Of a stretch of DNA of 64,000 nt, positions 7,565 to 16,204 are shown in pieces. The stretch lies in contig NZ_CAMYLS010000027.1 of assembly GCF_947259345.1 (NCBI RefSeq), positions 186,001 through 250,000 on the forward strand, written 5' to 3'. The DNA is from an uncultured Maricaulis sp. (GTDB taxonomy: Bacteria > Pseudomonadota > Alphaproteobacteria > Caulobacterales > Maricaulaceae). The position numbers and the translations under genes were made by a program. Under the pieces are notes generated by a model. The model ran no database searches, was not told the DNA's origin, and saw nothing but the letters and a program-made list of their open reading frames with translations. Each line of letters starts with the position of its first letter. Position 1 is the first letter of the stretch.

Positions 7565-8133
7565 GTCTCGCCCCCGCAGCTGACCGGCTCTATGCGTGGG
7601 AAAGTCAGTGTGTCCAGCGCGTCGAGCACGGCCGGGTCGGGGTGATAGAGGCGCAGAGTGAGTGAGAACAGGCCGGCATTCTCGGTGACGATCGCGCCGG
7701 GCTCGTCCTGTCCGACCGGTATGATGACTCGACCCGTCGCGTCGGTGCGCGCCGTGGTCTGGCTGACCGCATGGCGGTCGCGGTTATTGCGCGGCAGAAA
7801 GCTGTCCTCGTCATAGATGGTCAGGGACCACCAGCGTGTCGGCGGCATATCGCCGATGACTTCATAGCGGCATCGCTCTGTGAGGTTATGGCCTTCACTG
7901 TCGCGGGTGGCGGTGAAATAGACCGCTTCCTCCCGGCTCAGCGCCAGCAGGCCTCTGCGCGCCACCAGCGAGCGGACCAGCGGATTGGCGTCTGGCGAGC
8001 CGATATTCGGATTGCTGACCCAGGCGCCGTTATGCACGCCGCCAATTTCGCCCGGGCTGAAGGCCAGGGCGATTGCCATAACGGTTCCGGCCACCAGGCC
8101 GAGAATGAAGGTAATGAGATGGCGCAGCGTCAT
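7561..8133 (-). CDS. DUF1214-family membrane-anchored protein
   Basis: 190 residues. An N-terminal membrane helix (about residues 5-26) precedes a domain with RWWSLTIYDED and NRDRHAVSQ, the conserved core of DUF1214. In many bacteria DUF1254 and DUF1214 form one polypeptide; here they are separate, overlapping genes. Upstream gene of the pair. Function not known. Confidence 0.75.
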   Translation of the reverse strand: MTLRHLITFILGLVAGTVMAIALAFSPGEIGGVHNGAWVSNPNIGSPDANPLVRSLVARRGLLALSREEAVYFTATRDSEGHNLTERCRYEVIGDMPPTRWWSLTIYDEDSFLPRNNRDRHAVSQTTARTDATGRVIIPVGQDEPGAIVTENAGLFSLTLRLYHPDPAVLDALDTLTFPRIEPVSCGGET

Positions 8134-8179
8134 GTTGCAAACCTAGCCAGATTGGTGCTGACCGGGAAAGCGAAAAGCG

Positions 8180-9880
8180 TCAGCCGGTCTTGGCTTGCAT
8201 ATTGGTCAGGGTTTGCAGCATGCCCTGGATATTGCGGAGCTTGGCCCGGCCATCCTCGGCCTGGGCCTCGGCGAGGCCGACTGCGGATTTCAGATGGCGC
8301 AGGGCCCGGGCCTGGGCGTCAGCCGAGCAATTTCCGATCGGCAAGGCGCCGCCAGTGGCGAGGCGCAAGAGTCCGGTGGCCTTGTCCAGCGCCGGTCGAT
8401 CTCCCGACTCGACCATGTTCATGATCTTGCTCTCATCCACAATTTTCATGCCCATGGCGTCGAAATTGGCCGCCAGTTCCAGCTTGTCGCGTTCGGGGTA
8501 TTTGCCCTTGAGGATTTTCGACTGCTGGGCGGTCAGCTTGGCCAGGCGCTCCAAGGGCTTGGCGTCGCCGCGAACATACCAGGACTCGCATCTGGATGAG
8601 CTCAGCGTCGAGCGGACATAGCCGGCCAGTTTCTGCTTGTTGGCCTCGCCGACGAGATTTTCCTCGAGCGCAATCAGCCGATCCAGCTCTTCGTCCGGTC
8701 CGCGTGAGTGGCGCAGTAATTCGTCGATGATCTCGGGCTGAAGCAGCCGGGCCGAGCGTGAGGCGAAGGCCTTGATCAGGGCATCGGCGGGCAGCGTGCT
8801 GTCGGCGCAGATGACCAGGCGGCTGGCGAGATCCCGGGCGAGCCGGACCTCGTCGCGAACACTGGTCGGACGCAGGCGCTTCGGGCGCTCAAGCTCCTTG
8901 AGTATATTCGTCGCGATGGTTGCCCGGCAGGCGGGATACTCCTTGGCCTTGATTTTCTTGGCGAGGCGTTTGGCCGCGCTGGGGGCGAGATTCAGGGCAT
9001 CGGCGGAGTGGTCGCCATCGAACAGGCAGGCAAGACGCTCCAGTGTTTCGCCGAGATCCTTGCAGCTGCCGAGCAGCGCGTCACGTCCCGCGTCAAACGC
9101 GATGACTTCGGCCATGTAGTGGTCAACTTCATCCAGCGCGAATGTGCGGGCCGCTTCGTCGGCCGGCAGGCTGTCACCCATGTCGAGCAGGGCTTCCAGC
9201 TTGTCTGCGAACTTCTTTTCATGGCGAAGCCGGTCGGCCATGGCTGCGCGCAGCGAGTAAGCACGGCGGTCACGATTGTGAATCTCCGCGGCGATGTCGG
9301 CGAATTGCGCCTTCTTCGGATATTCCGGCAGTTTCTGATCGCGGCCATCCTTGTAGATGCGTGCCAGGGATTTCTGGACCAGCTCATTGAGCAGTTTCAC
9401 ATAGCCGTGCACGCCGGCATCGCTGTCCTTTGCCGAAGCAATGGCGACTTTCTGTACCGCGTGCTGGAGTTCTGTGCCGGAGGCTTCGAGGTTTTCTACC
9501 AGATCCGGGCGATGCAGCAATTCCATCGGTATGGCCTGCACGCGTTCGAACCAGCCCGTCAGAACGCGCCGAATGGTGTCGCGGGCATGTGGCTTGGACA
9601 GATCATCCGGGGTCAGGCAGGGTAGTTGTGCTTCGCCGGTCTTTTCCGTCTCCGCACCCATCGTCTCGGCCCCGGCTTCGAAGACGGGCACGGAGCGAAA
9701 TTTGCGATGTTCCGAATTGAAGGTCTCCTTGGACACTCGGACCGAGGCATCCTTGTTCTTGGCGACCAGAGTCTGGGCCAGCTTGATGGCCTTTGCACGG
9801 TCCTCCAGCGCCTCGCTGAGCGCCCAGCCCGACTTGCGGTTTTTCTTGAAAAAGACTTCGTAGTGGACGTCGCCGGACAT
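8180..9880 (-). CDS. Large soluble protein of unknown function
   Basis: 566 residues from the ATG at 9880, preceded by AGGGGAG; an open frame extends 20 codons further but without a better ribosome site. No signal peptide or membrane segment. An N-terminal module of about 65 residues (HYEVFFKKNRKSGWALSEALEDR...) looks like a small alpha/beta domain, followed by a long, charged, mostly helical region. No catalytic motif recognised. It is divergent from chvI with 168 bases between, so it could share control with that stress-response system; this is inference. Confidence 0.7.
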   Translation of the reverse strand: MSGDVHYEVFFKKNRKSGWALSEALEDRAKAIKLAQTLVAKNKDASVRVSKETFNSEHRKFRSVPVFEAGAETMGAETEKTGEAQLPCLTPDDLSKPHARDTIRRVLTGWFERVQAIPMELLHRPDLVENLEASGTELQHAVQKVAIASAKDSDAGVHGYVKLLNELVQKSLARIYKDGRDQKLPEYPKKAQFADIAAEIHNRDRRAYSLRAAMADRLRHEKKFADKLEALLDMGDSLPADEAARTFALDEVDHYMAEVIAFDAGRDALLGSCKDLGETLERLACLFDGDHSADALNLAPSAAKRLAKKIKAKEYPACRATIATNILKELERPKRLRPTSVRDEVRLARDLASRLVICADSTLPADALIKAFASRSARLLQPEIIDELLRHSRGPDEELDRLIALEENLVGEANKQKLAGYVRSTLSSSRCESWYVRGDAKPLERLAKLTAQQSKILKGKYPERDKLELAANFDAMGMKIVDESKIMNMVESGDRPALDKATGLLRLATGGALPIGNCSADAQARALRHLKSAVGLAEAQAEDGRAKLRNIQGMLQTLTNMQAKTG

Positions 9881-10048
9881 GTACCAACTCCCCTGGAGCC
9901 TTATTGATGGCACAAAGAGGCTTAAAACCGGGTGAACCATGCTCCTGATTCATCAAGGGAGCTTGGCGTGTCGGCCCGGCCGCGGCTATGGTTCCGGCAC
10001 GCGGATCAATTTGCGCCCCGATTGACGGGGTCAGCGCGCGGAGATGGC

Positions 10049-10759
10049 ATGGCGACGATTGCACTCGTGGATGATGATGAAAACATCATCACATCGGTTT
10101 CGATCTTTCTCGAAGGCGAAGGATATCATGTGCGGACCTATAATGACGGGGCCTCCGCACTGACCGCCCTGACAGAGGATCCGCCGGACCTTGGGATTTT
10201 CGACATCAAGATGCCGCGCATGGACGGGCTGGAATTGCTGCGCCGCCTGCGCCAGTCCTCCAATCTGCCGGTCATCTTCCTGACCTCGAAGGATGACGAG
10301 TTCGATGAGGCGCTCGGGCTCAATCTCGGCGCCGATGACTATATCGCCAAACCCTTCTCCCAGCGTTTGCTGGGCGAGCGGGTGAAGGCGGTCCTGCGCC
10401 GCGCCCGCCTGTCCGGGGATCCTGTCGGCACGGTGGGTCTCGAGCCGGGTGACAGCAAGCCGCTCGAGCGCGGCAGCCTGCTGCTGGACCCGAACCGCCA
10501 TGCCTGTTCCTGGAAGGGTGAACCGGTCCGCCTGACGGTCACCGAATTCCTCATTCTCCAGGCCCTGGCGACACGCCCGGGCTATGTGAAGAGCCGCGAC
10601 AATCTGATGGACGCGGCCTATGACGATCAGGTCTATGTCGACGACCGGACGATCGACAGCCATATCAAGCGTATTCGCAAGAAATTCCGGGAATCCGACA
10701 AGAGTTTCGACGCGATCGAGACCCTCTACGGCGTGGGTTACCGCTATAAAGAAGACTGA
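10049..10759 (+). CDS. chvI: ChvI-type OmpR-family response regulator
   Basis: 236 residues. Receiver domain with acidic pocket DDD at 8-10, phospho-acceptor Asp52 in [10 protein letters not shown] and Lys in IAKPF, followed by an OmpR/PhoB winged helix ending GYRYKED. Start ATG at 10049 with GGAG five bases upstream. Followed after 13 bases by the cognate sensor kinase. ChvI/ChvG controls envelope and acid-stress responses in alphaproteobacteria, and the PTS genes downstream match its usual context. Confidence 0.9.
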   Translation: MATIALVDDDENIITSVSIFLEGEGYHVRTYNDGASALTALTEDPPDLGIFDIKMPRMDGLELLRRLRQSSNLPVIFLTSKDDEFDEALGLNLGADDYIAKPFSQRLLGERVKAVLRRARLSGDPVGTVGLEPGDSKPLERGSLLLDPNRHACSWKGEPVRLTVTEFLILQALATRPGYVKSRDNLMDAAYDDQVYVDDRTIDSHIKRIRKKFRESDKSFDAIETLYGVGYRYKED

Positions 10760-10772
10760 TTCCAGCGCCGCG

Positions 10773-12392
10773 ATGTCGGGTCTGCAGCGTGTCGGGACGC
10801 TGCTTCGCAGCCTCGCGCCGCGGCCGTCCTCGCGGCTGGCGCAGCTGATCCTGATGGCCAATTTCGTCGCTCTCGGCGTTCTGGTCGTGGGCATGCTGGC
10901 CCTGACCGAGACCCGTCGCGGCCTCGTCAATGCCAAGCTGGATTCGCTGCGTGCCCAGGGCGAGCTGATCGCCAATGTGCTGGCCGAGGGTGCGTCCGAT
11001 GGCGCGCCCGCTCCCGCCCTGCGCAATGAAGATGCCCGCGCCATCTTGCGCCAGCTCTACGTGCCCGAGGAATCCCGCGTCATCGTTTTTGACAAGGGTG
11101 CGGCGATTGTCGCGGACAGCCATCTTCTGGCCGATGTATTCGAGACCACGCAATTGCCGCCACCCGGCGCGCAACGCCCACCCATCGCCGAAAGCGCCCG
11201 CTCCCTGCCCGTGCAGGTGCTCGACGCGCTCGCCAACCTCCTGCGCTCTTCCGAGGAGCGCGAAGCGATGGGGCGCGATCTGCGAGAGGAAGTGCGCCAG
11301 GTCATCAATGGCGAGACCGTCGCCGGGGTGCGGCGCGAGGCGGATGGTCGCCGCGTGGTGTCGGTCTCGCTGCCAATCCAGCCGGTCCGGGCGATTGTCG
11401 GCGTGGTGACGATCGAATCCTACGACCTCGACACGCTGATCGAGGCGGAGCGGCGGGCGCTCCTGCCCTTCATGATCATTGCTGCTCTGGTGACGGCGAT
11501 GTCGTCGCTGGCCCTGACCGTTTTCATCGCCCGCCCGATCCGCCGACTGGCGCGGGCGGCGCGGGAGGCGCGGCGGGCCGGTGGCCGGCGCGTTACCATG
11601 CCCGATCTGCGAAGCCGCAATGACGAGATCGGCGAGCTTGGCGTGGCGCTGTCGGACATGACCGAGGCGCTCTATGATCGGCTTGACGCCATCGAGAGTT
11701 TCGCCGCCGATGTCGCCCACGAGTTGAAAAACCCCCTCACCTCGATCCGTTCCGCCGTTGAAGTCCTGCCCAGGGCGAAGGATGAAGAGCGACGCGGTCG
11801 CCTGCTCGCCGTGATCGCCGCCGATGTCGGGCGGCTGGATCGCCTGATCACCGACATCTCCCGGGCATCCCGTGTCGATGCGGAGCTGGCGCGCGAGGAT
11901 GTCAGCCGATTCGATCTCGGCGACCTGATCGGGGAGCTGGTGGAATCCTATAACGAGGCAGGCAGCCATTCCGCCCGTATCCGGTTGGACCAGCAGGTTC
12001 GGTCGGCACTGGTCATAGGTCGCGGCGATCCGCTTGGTCAGGTCTTCCGCAACCTGCTCGACAACGCCCTGACTTTTTCGCCGGAGGGCGGAGAAATCCT
12101 GGTCTCGATGCGGCGCGGCCAGATGGAGGGGCGGACCAGTCTCAAAATCCATGTGGATGATCAAGGACCCGGTATTCCCGAAGACAATCTGGAAGCCGTG
12201 TTCGACCGCTTCTACACGGAACGCCCGAAAGGCGCGGCGTTCGGCACCCATTCCGGTCTTGGCCTCGCAATCTCACGCCAGATCGTGAAAGCGCACGGCG
12301 GTACAATCGTGGCCCGCAATCGTCGCAATCAGGATGGCGATGTGGTGGGCGCGCGATTCACCGTCGAACTTCCGGCGGCCTCCGCCGACTGA
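10773..12392 (+). CDS. chvG: ChvG-type sensor histidine kinase
   Basis: 539 residues. TM1 near residues 22-45, a periplasmic sensor region of about 180 residues, TM2 near 229-252, HAMP, then the HisKA H-box (DVAHELKNPLTS, His316) and HATPase motifs (N-box NLLDNA, DDQGPGIP, GLGLAISRQI). The ATG at 10773 is the first plausible start; its ribosome site is weak, which suits coupling to chvI. Inner-membrane sensor that phosphorylates ChvI; in Caulobacter and rhizobia it responds to envelope/acid stress. Confidence 0.9.
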   Translation: MSGLQRVGTLLRSLAPRPSSRLAQLILMANFVALGVLVVGMLALTETRRGLVNAKLDSLRAQGELIANVLAEGASDGAPAPALRNEDARAILRQLYVPEESRVIVFDKGAAIVADSHLLADVFETTQLPPPGAQRPPIAESARSLPVQVLDALANLLRSSEEREAMGRDLREEVRQVINGETVAGVRREADGRRVVSVSLPIQPVRAIVGVVTIESYDLDTLIEAERRALLPFMIIAALVTAMSSLALTVFIARPIRRLARAAREARRAGGRRVTMPDLRSRNDEIGELGVALSDMTEALYDRLDAIESFAADVAHELKNPLTSIRSAVEVLPRAKDEERRGRLLAVIAADVGRLDRLITDISRASRVDAELAREDVSRFDLGDLIGELVESYNEAGSHSARIRLDQQVRSALVIGRGDPLGQVFRNLLDNALTFSPEGGEILVSMRRGQMEGRTSLKIHVDDQGPGIPEDNLEAVFDRFYTERPKGAAFGTHSGLGLAISRQIVKAHGGTIVARNRRNQDGDVVGARFTVELPAASAD

Positions 12393-12457
12393 CAAATTGA
12401 CCGCGCGATTGCAAAAAGACGCTTCCCCCTCAACTCAAGCCGCGTTTAGATGCTGGC

Positions 12458-12865
12458 ATGATCGGAGTCGTCGTCGTCAGCCATGGCCGTTTGGCCGATG
12501 AATTTGTTGCCGCCACGGAGCACGTGGTGGGCCCCATGGATGCGTTCCTGGCCGTCTGTATCGGTCCGGACGACGATATGGAGAAGCGTCGGGGCGACAT
12601 CAAGCAGGCCATCGAGGACGCGGATCGCGGCGAGGGCGTGCTCATTCTGACCGACATGTTCGGCGGCACGCCATCCAATCTCGCCATTTCCCTGCTTGAG
12701 CCGGGCAAGGTCGAAGTGATTGCGGGCGTGAATCTTCCGATGTTGATCAAGCTGGCCGAGGCGCGCTCGCGCGCCGATCTCGATAGTCTCTCGCGCATGG
12801 GTGAGGATGCAGGCAAGCGCTATATCGCGATCGCGTCCAATGTCCTTGAAGGTGCCGGCAAGTGA
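12458..12865 (+). CDS. PTS EIIA component, mannose-type (nitrogen-PTS associated)
   Basis: 135 residues; fold and length match PTS EIIA(Man) domains. The phosphorylatable His9 lies in VSHGRLAD, and DMFGGTPSNL is the conserved second motif. It overlaps the HPr gene by 4 bases (GTGA). With no sugar-specific EIIB/EIIC genes nearby, it is probably a regulatory phosphate acceptor. In most alphaproteobacteria hprK sits between chvG and this gene; here only 65 non-coding bases do. Confidence 0.85.
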   Translation: MIGVVVVSHGRLADEFVAATEHVVGPMDAFLAVCIGPDDDMEKRRGDIKQAIEDADRGEGVLILTDMFGGTPSNLAISLLEPGKVEVIAGVNLPMLIKLAEARSRADLDSLSRMGEDAGKRYIAIASNVLEGAGK

Positions 12866-13137
12866 CGCCGGTCGCGCGCAAGGTGACCATCTGCAATGCG
12901 AGGGGGCTTCATGCTCGTGCGGCGGCCAAATTTGTCGAAATGGCCCAAGGCTTTGATGCCACGATCCATGTCTCGCGTGATGGCGAGACCGTGAATGCGG
13001 ATTCGATTATGGAATTGCTCATGCTGGCCGCTGCCAAGGGCTCGGTCATCGGGATCGAGTCCGAGGGTCCGGACGCGGAAAAGGCAGCGGACCGCCTCAG
13101 CGAGCTGGTCGAAGCCGGCTTCCACGAAGACGACTGA
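12862..13137 (+). CDS. ptsH: HPr phosphocarrier protein
   Basis: 91 residues starting at GTG 12862. His17 in GLHARAAAKF is the EI-dependent phosphorylation site, and Ser47 in ADSIMELL matches the regulatory serine phosphorylated by HPrK. Translationally coupled to the EIIA gene and followed by a strong terminator. The intact Ser47 region suggests a HPr kinase may exist elsewhere. Part of the regulatory PTS. Confidence 0.92.
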   Translation: MTPVARKVTICNARGLHARAAAKFVEMAQGFDATIHVSRDGETVNADSIMELLMLAAAKGSVIGIESEGPDAEKAADRLSELVEAGFHEDD

Positions 13138-13169
13138 GACATTCGTAGGCTGTATGGCGCCGCGATATG

Positions 13170-13197
13170 AAAAAGCCCGCCAAGCGGCGGGCTTTTT
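13170..13197. terminator. Bidirectional rho-independent terminator after ptsH
   Basis: Perfect 12-bp stem AAAAAGCCCGCC/GGCGGGCTTTTT with a 4-base loop. A-run before and T-run after make it usable from both strands, serving ptsH and the convergent gene at 13213. Confidence 0.92.
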
Positions 13198-13212
13198 GTT
13201 GCGTCAGCTTGC

Positions 13213-15282
13213 TCAGTTCTGGCCGATCGGGGTGCGATCAAGATCGACATCCGGCGCGCCAGGCGCATAATCAGCCTTCCCGTCCGAACCCATCATCGGG
13301 TCGAGGTCCCCATCCATCAATGGATCATCGACGATCGGCGCGGCCGGCGTGTCGCTTGCCTCCGTGGCGACCGTCGCGACCGGCTCGGACTCAGGCTGGT
13401 CGTCAGCCGAGGCCGCGGGTTCTGCTTCGATGACGGTTTCCGGCGTCGCTTCAGATTCGACGCCAGCCTCGGCTTCCAAGGTGTCATTGCCCGGCATGGG
13501 CGGCGGCGGAGCGACCGGCATGGTCCGTTCATCGTCGAGATCAACACTTGCCGGAGAAGCGGCAGAGCTTGCAGCGTCATCGCCTTGAGGGTCAGCGGTT
13601 TCAACCGCGGTCAGGGCCGCGGCTGCAGCGACATCATCAAGACTGGGTAGATCTTCATCGACCGTCGGATCTGCGGCCTCCGCTTCCGTATCCGCGACCA
13701 CGGCTTCCGCATCTGTGATCTCAGCCTCCGCAGATGCAATCTCGCTCTCTGGGAGAGCGATCTCGGTCTCCTCGGCTTCGGTCCCGGTTTCTGCCTGGTC
13801 CGGCAGATCCTCGTCAGTCTCTGAAACCGACTCACTGTCGGTGCTGGCGTCGACCGCCTCGCTGGTGTTGGTGGTTTCTTGCGCCTCGACATTTTCCTCT
13901 GCCGGCGCGGGCGCGAGGTCAGTCTCTGCATCCTCGGACGCAACGGACTCTGCTATCGGCTCGACCTCATCCGAAGCATCGCTCTCGGCACCTGGCGCCT
14001 CGATGTCCTGGGCGGTTTCGGTGTCCTGGACGGCATCGGCCGGTGCTTCCGCGTCGCCGGCAGCGTCCGGTATCGCAGCGTCAGCCGCGATTTCGGTTTC
14101 CGTGTCGTCGGTCGGCGCGGCCGGCAGAAGGTCGTCCTGGGCCGGCGCTTCGACTTCGCCCGATCCGTTGTCGTCCTGCGGAATTTCGCCGGTTGCAACC
14201 GCCTCGGAGGCGCCGTCTTCTATGGCGGCCTGCGATTCTTCGCTTTCGTCTATGGCTTCCGGCGAGTCTTCCGCTTCCGCGCTCGCGCCCGACTCCGGTC
14301 CGGACGCCGTGTCAGTCTCTGCCGCGGCTGTCTCGGCGACATCCGCATCATCATTGCCTTCCGCCGTCGCGGTCGCTGCCGCGATGGCAGCACTGGCGAC
14401 CACGCCAGCCTTCGCCGCGCCGGATGTGTCGCTGGCGCGCACGCCTTCCTCGGGCGGGTTGCGCAGCGCGTGTTCGGCGAGACGGGCGACGCGAGCATTG
14501 AAGCGTCCGCCATCACGCACGCGATTTATCAGTCCGCCCAGCATGAAGAGCAGCAGGCTACCACCGATGATGGCCAAGGTCGGCAAAGCCGCCCCGAGAA
14601 TGCTGCCGGCCGCCAGGGCCAGCGCACCGAGGGCCGGGATGTAAACCAGGCGCCAGGACCGTCCGAGAAAGCTCAGAAGGGCGAGCAGGCCGGCTCCAAC
14701 GCCGAGCCCCCATTCGGTCAATTGTGCCATCGGTATGAAGCCGAGCGATGCGAGCGCGTCCAGGATGCCGGACGGCAGGGCTGCCTCAAGGCGCCAGCCC
14801 GGCAGGCCGGGCAGAAAGGCGGCGATCTCCGCATAAACATCAAAGGCCGGCACAGATGCGATCAGATTGGCATTGACCTCGGCCAGGAAGCCGTGAATGG
14901 CCGGCCAAACGGCGGCGATGGCCACCAAGGCGAGAGCGAGCACGGAGAGCCACCAATTGAAGCCTCGCGTTACGCCGGAGCGCGCCAGCAGGCCGGTTGC
15001 CTCCGGTGCCGCGCGCATCCAGGTGCCTCGCGTATGATTGACAATGGCCGCCGGGCGGGAGCGTCGATTGGGGCCGGCCTGGACCCGCAGAACGCTGGCC
15101 GTATCCCCCGGTGCCAGTGCATTCGAGCGCTCCAGAAGACGGACATCATGCGCCATGCCGTCCGTATCCGTGACCCGACCCATTCCATCATCCGAGGCGG
15201 AAACTTCACCTGAAACCGTGTAGAAATCGATCCGGCGGGCGCCGAAAGACTGCCCGGCATGTGCGGTCGGTAACAAAGACAT
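13213..15282 (-). CDS. Membrane protein with very long acidic, low-complexity C-terminal region
   Basis: 689 residues from the ATG at 15282 (AGAGGTG upstream). The first ~110 residues are soluble, then about four to six hydrophobic segments lie between roughly residues 120 and 265. The remaining ~400 residues are a repetitive Ala/Glu/Asp/Ser/Thr-rich tail with almost no Lys and few Arg, ending with a Pro/Asp stretch. No domain recognised. The tail is expected to be disordered and strongly negative. Convergent with ptsH and divergent from the lipoprotein gene. Function unknown; a scaffold or envelope-spacing role is speculation. Confidence 0.7.
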   Translation of the reverse strand: MSLLPTAHAGQSFGARRIDFYTVSGEVSASDDGMGRVTDTDGMAHDVRLLERSNALAPGDTASVLRVQAGPNRRSRPAAIVNHTRGTWMRAAPEATGLLARSGVTRGFNWWLSVLALALVAIAAVWPAIHGFLAEVNANLIASVPAFDVYAEIAAFLPGLPGWRLEAALPSGILDALASLGFIPMAQLTEWGLGVGAGLLALLSFLGRSWRLVYIPALGALALAAGSILGAALPTLAIIGGSLLLFMLGGLINRVRDGGRFNARVARLAEHALRNPPEEGVRASDTSGAAKAGVVASAAIAAATATAEGNDDADVAETAAAETDTASGPESGASAEAEDSPEAIDESEESQAAIEDGASEAVATGEIPQDDNGSGEVEAPAQDDLLPAAPTDDTETEIAADAAIPDAAGDAEAPADAVQDTETAQDIEAPGAESDASDEVEPIAESVASEDAETDLAPAPAEENVEAQETTNTSEAVDASTDSESVSETDEDLPDQAETGTEAEETEIALPESEIASAEAEITDAEAVVADTEAEAADPTVDEDLPSLDDVAAAAALTAVETADPQGDDAASSAASPASVDLDDERTMPVAPPPPMPGNDTLEAEAGVESEATPETVIEAEPAASADDQPESEPVATVATEASDTPAAPIVDDPLMDGDLDPMMGSDGKADYAPGAPDVDLDRTPIGQN

Positions 15283-15487
15283 GGCTTTACGCACCTCTAA
15301 CAACGAACGCCTGGCCGGATGTGTCAAAACGGCAGGCCTCTCACCCATTCGCGAGGAACCCTACAAGTTTGATGCCGGAAATAGAACGGTCTTCATCCAT
15401 TCTTCAGAAATTGTTCAACATCTGTTCCGCGCGAGGCGTGCTGAAAGCGGGCTTCCGTGTTCTTCGGCGAGCCGCTAGCTTGCCGCC

Positions 15488-15934
15488 ATGCGAAGCTTGA
15501 TTGTCTGTTTTTGCCTTGCCCTGACTGCCTGCGGCGGGGTGCCGGTACCGGAGCTGCCCGGTCTGGCGCCACCCGGGCGTGGGCCTTTCATGCCGCGTGA
15601 TGAATTGCCGGTTCCTCCGAATGTAGAGCGCATGATGGGACCCGAGGATTGTCGGGGCTCGACCCTGGCCGCGGTATCGGCCTCCCTGCCTGATTATCCG
15701 GCCCGGGCCTGGGCGCGGGGACGGCAGGGTTGGGTCGTGGTGCGCTTTCATGTCTATGCAGATGGCAGTGTGCATCGTGCGCGGGTTCACCGTGCTGTGC
15801 CCGACGGACCGTTCAACCGCGCCACGGAGCGCGCAGTCTCGAATTGGCGGTTCGCGCCGCTGGAGGGCGTCGAAATTCTGGAGAATTGCGCCGTCATGTT
15901 CGAATTTCGCGCCGGCGAAGTGCACATTCGCTGA
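15488..15934 (+). CDS. TonB C-terminal-domain lipoprotein
   Basis: 148 residues. The N-terminus is a lipoprotein signal with lipobox LTAC (Cys15). After a Pro-rich linker, residues ~55-148 match a TonB C-terminal domain (YPARAWARGRQGWVVVRFHVYADGSV, then NWRFAPL). Classical TonB has an N-terminal transmembrane helix that couples to ExbB/ExbD; this protein is lipid-anchored instead, so it is unlikely to transduce energy and may bind an outer-membrane receptor or act structurally. No exbB/exbD nearby. Confidence 0.75.
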   Translation: MRSLIVCFCLALTACGGVPVPELPGLAPPGRGPFMPRDELPVPPNVERMMGPEDCRGSTLAAVSASLPDYPARAWARGRQGWVVVRFHVYADGSVHRARVHRAVPDGPFNRATERAVSNWRFAPLEGVEILENCAVMFEFRAGEVHIR

Positions 15935-16204
15935 GCCGATCCCGCTTTCCACACATTCCTTCAGTGGGCGGGCGCGCATTCTTCGCTCCGCCTCGCTCGC
16001 GCGGGCCTGCCGGATATAGCAGGGCGGACGACCGATCCTGCCATTGCGCCGGGCTCGGGTTTTCCCCATTCGGTCTGGCGGGGTATATAACTTATTAAGA
16101 TTTTTACCGGCCCGGGCATCGCCCGCGAGTCCACTGGCCGGTATCATGGTGATTCGTGAGGGCCGCAAGCGATTGGGGGCGGGTCCGCACCCAGGGCGAC
16201 ATTG

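Noticed and set aside
10665-12251. 528-codon open frame antisense to chvG
   Set aside because: Shadow of a well-supported kinase gene; His/Asp/Gln-rich product without domains.
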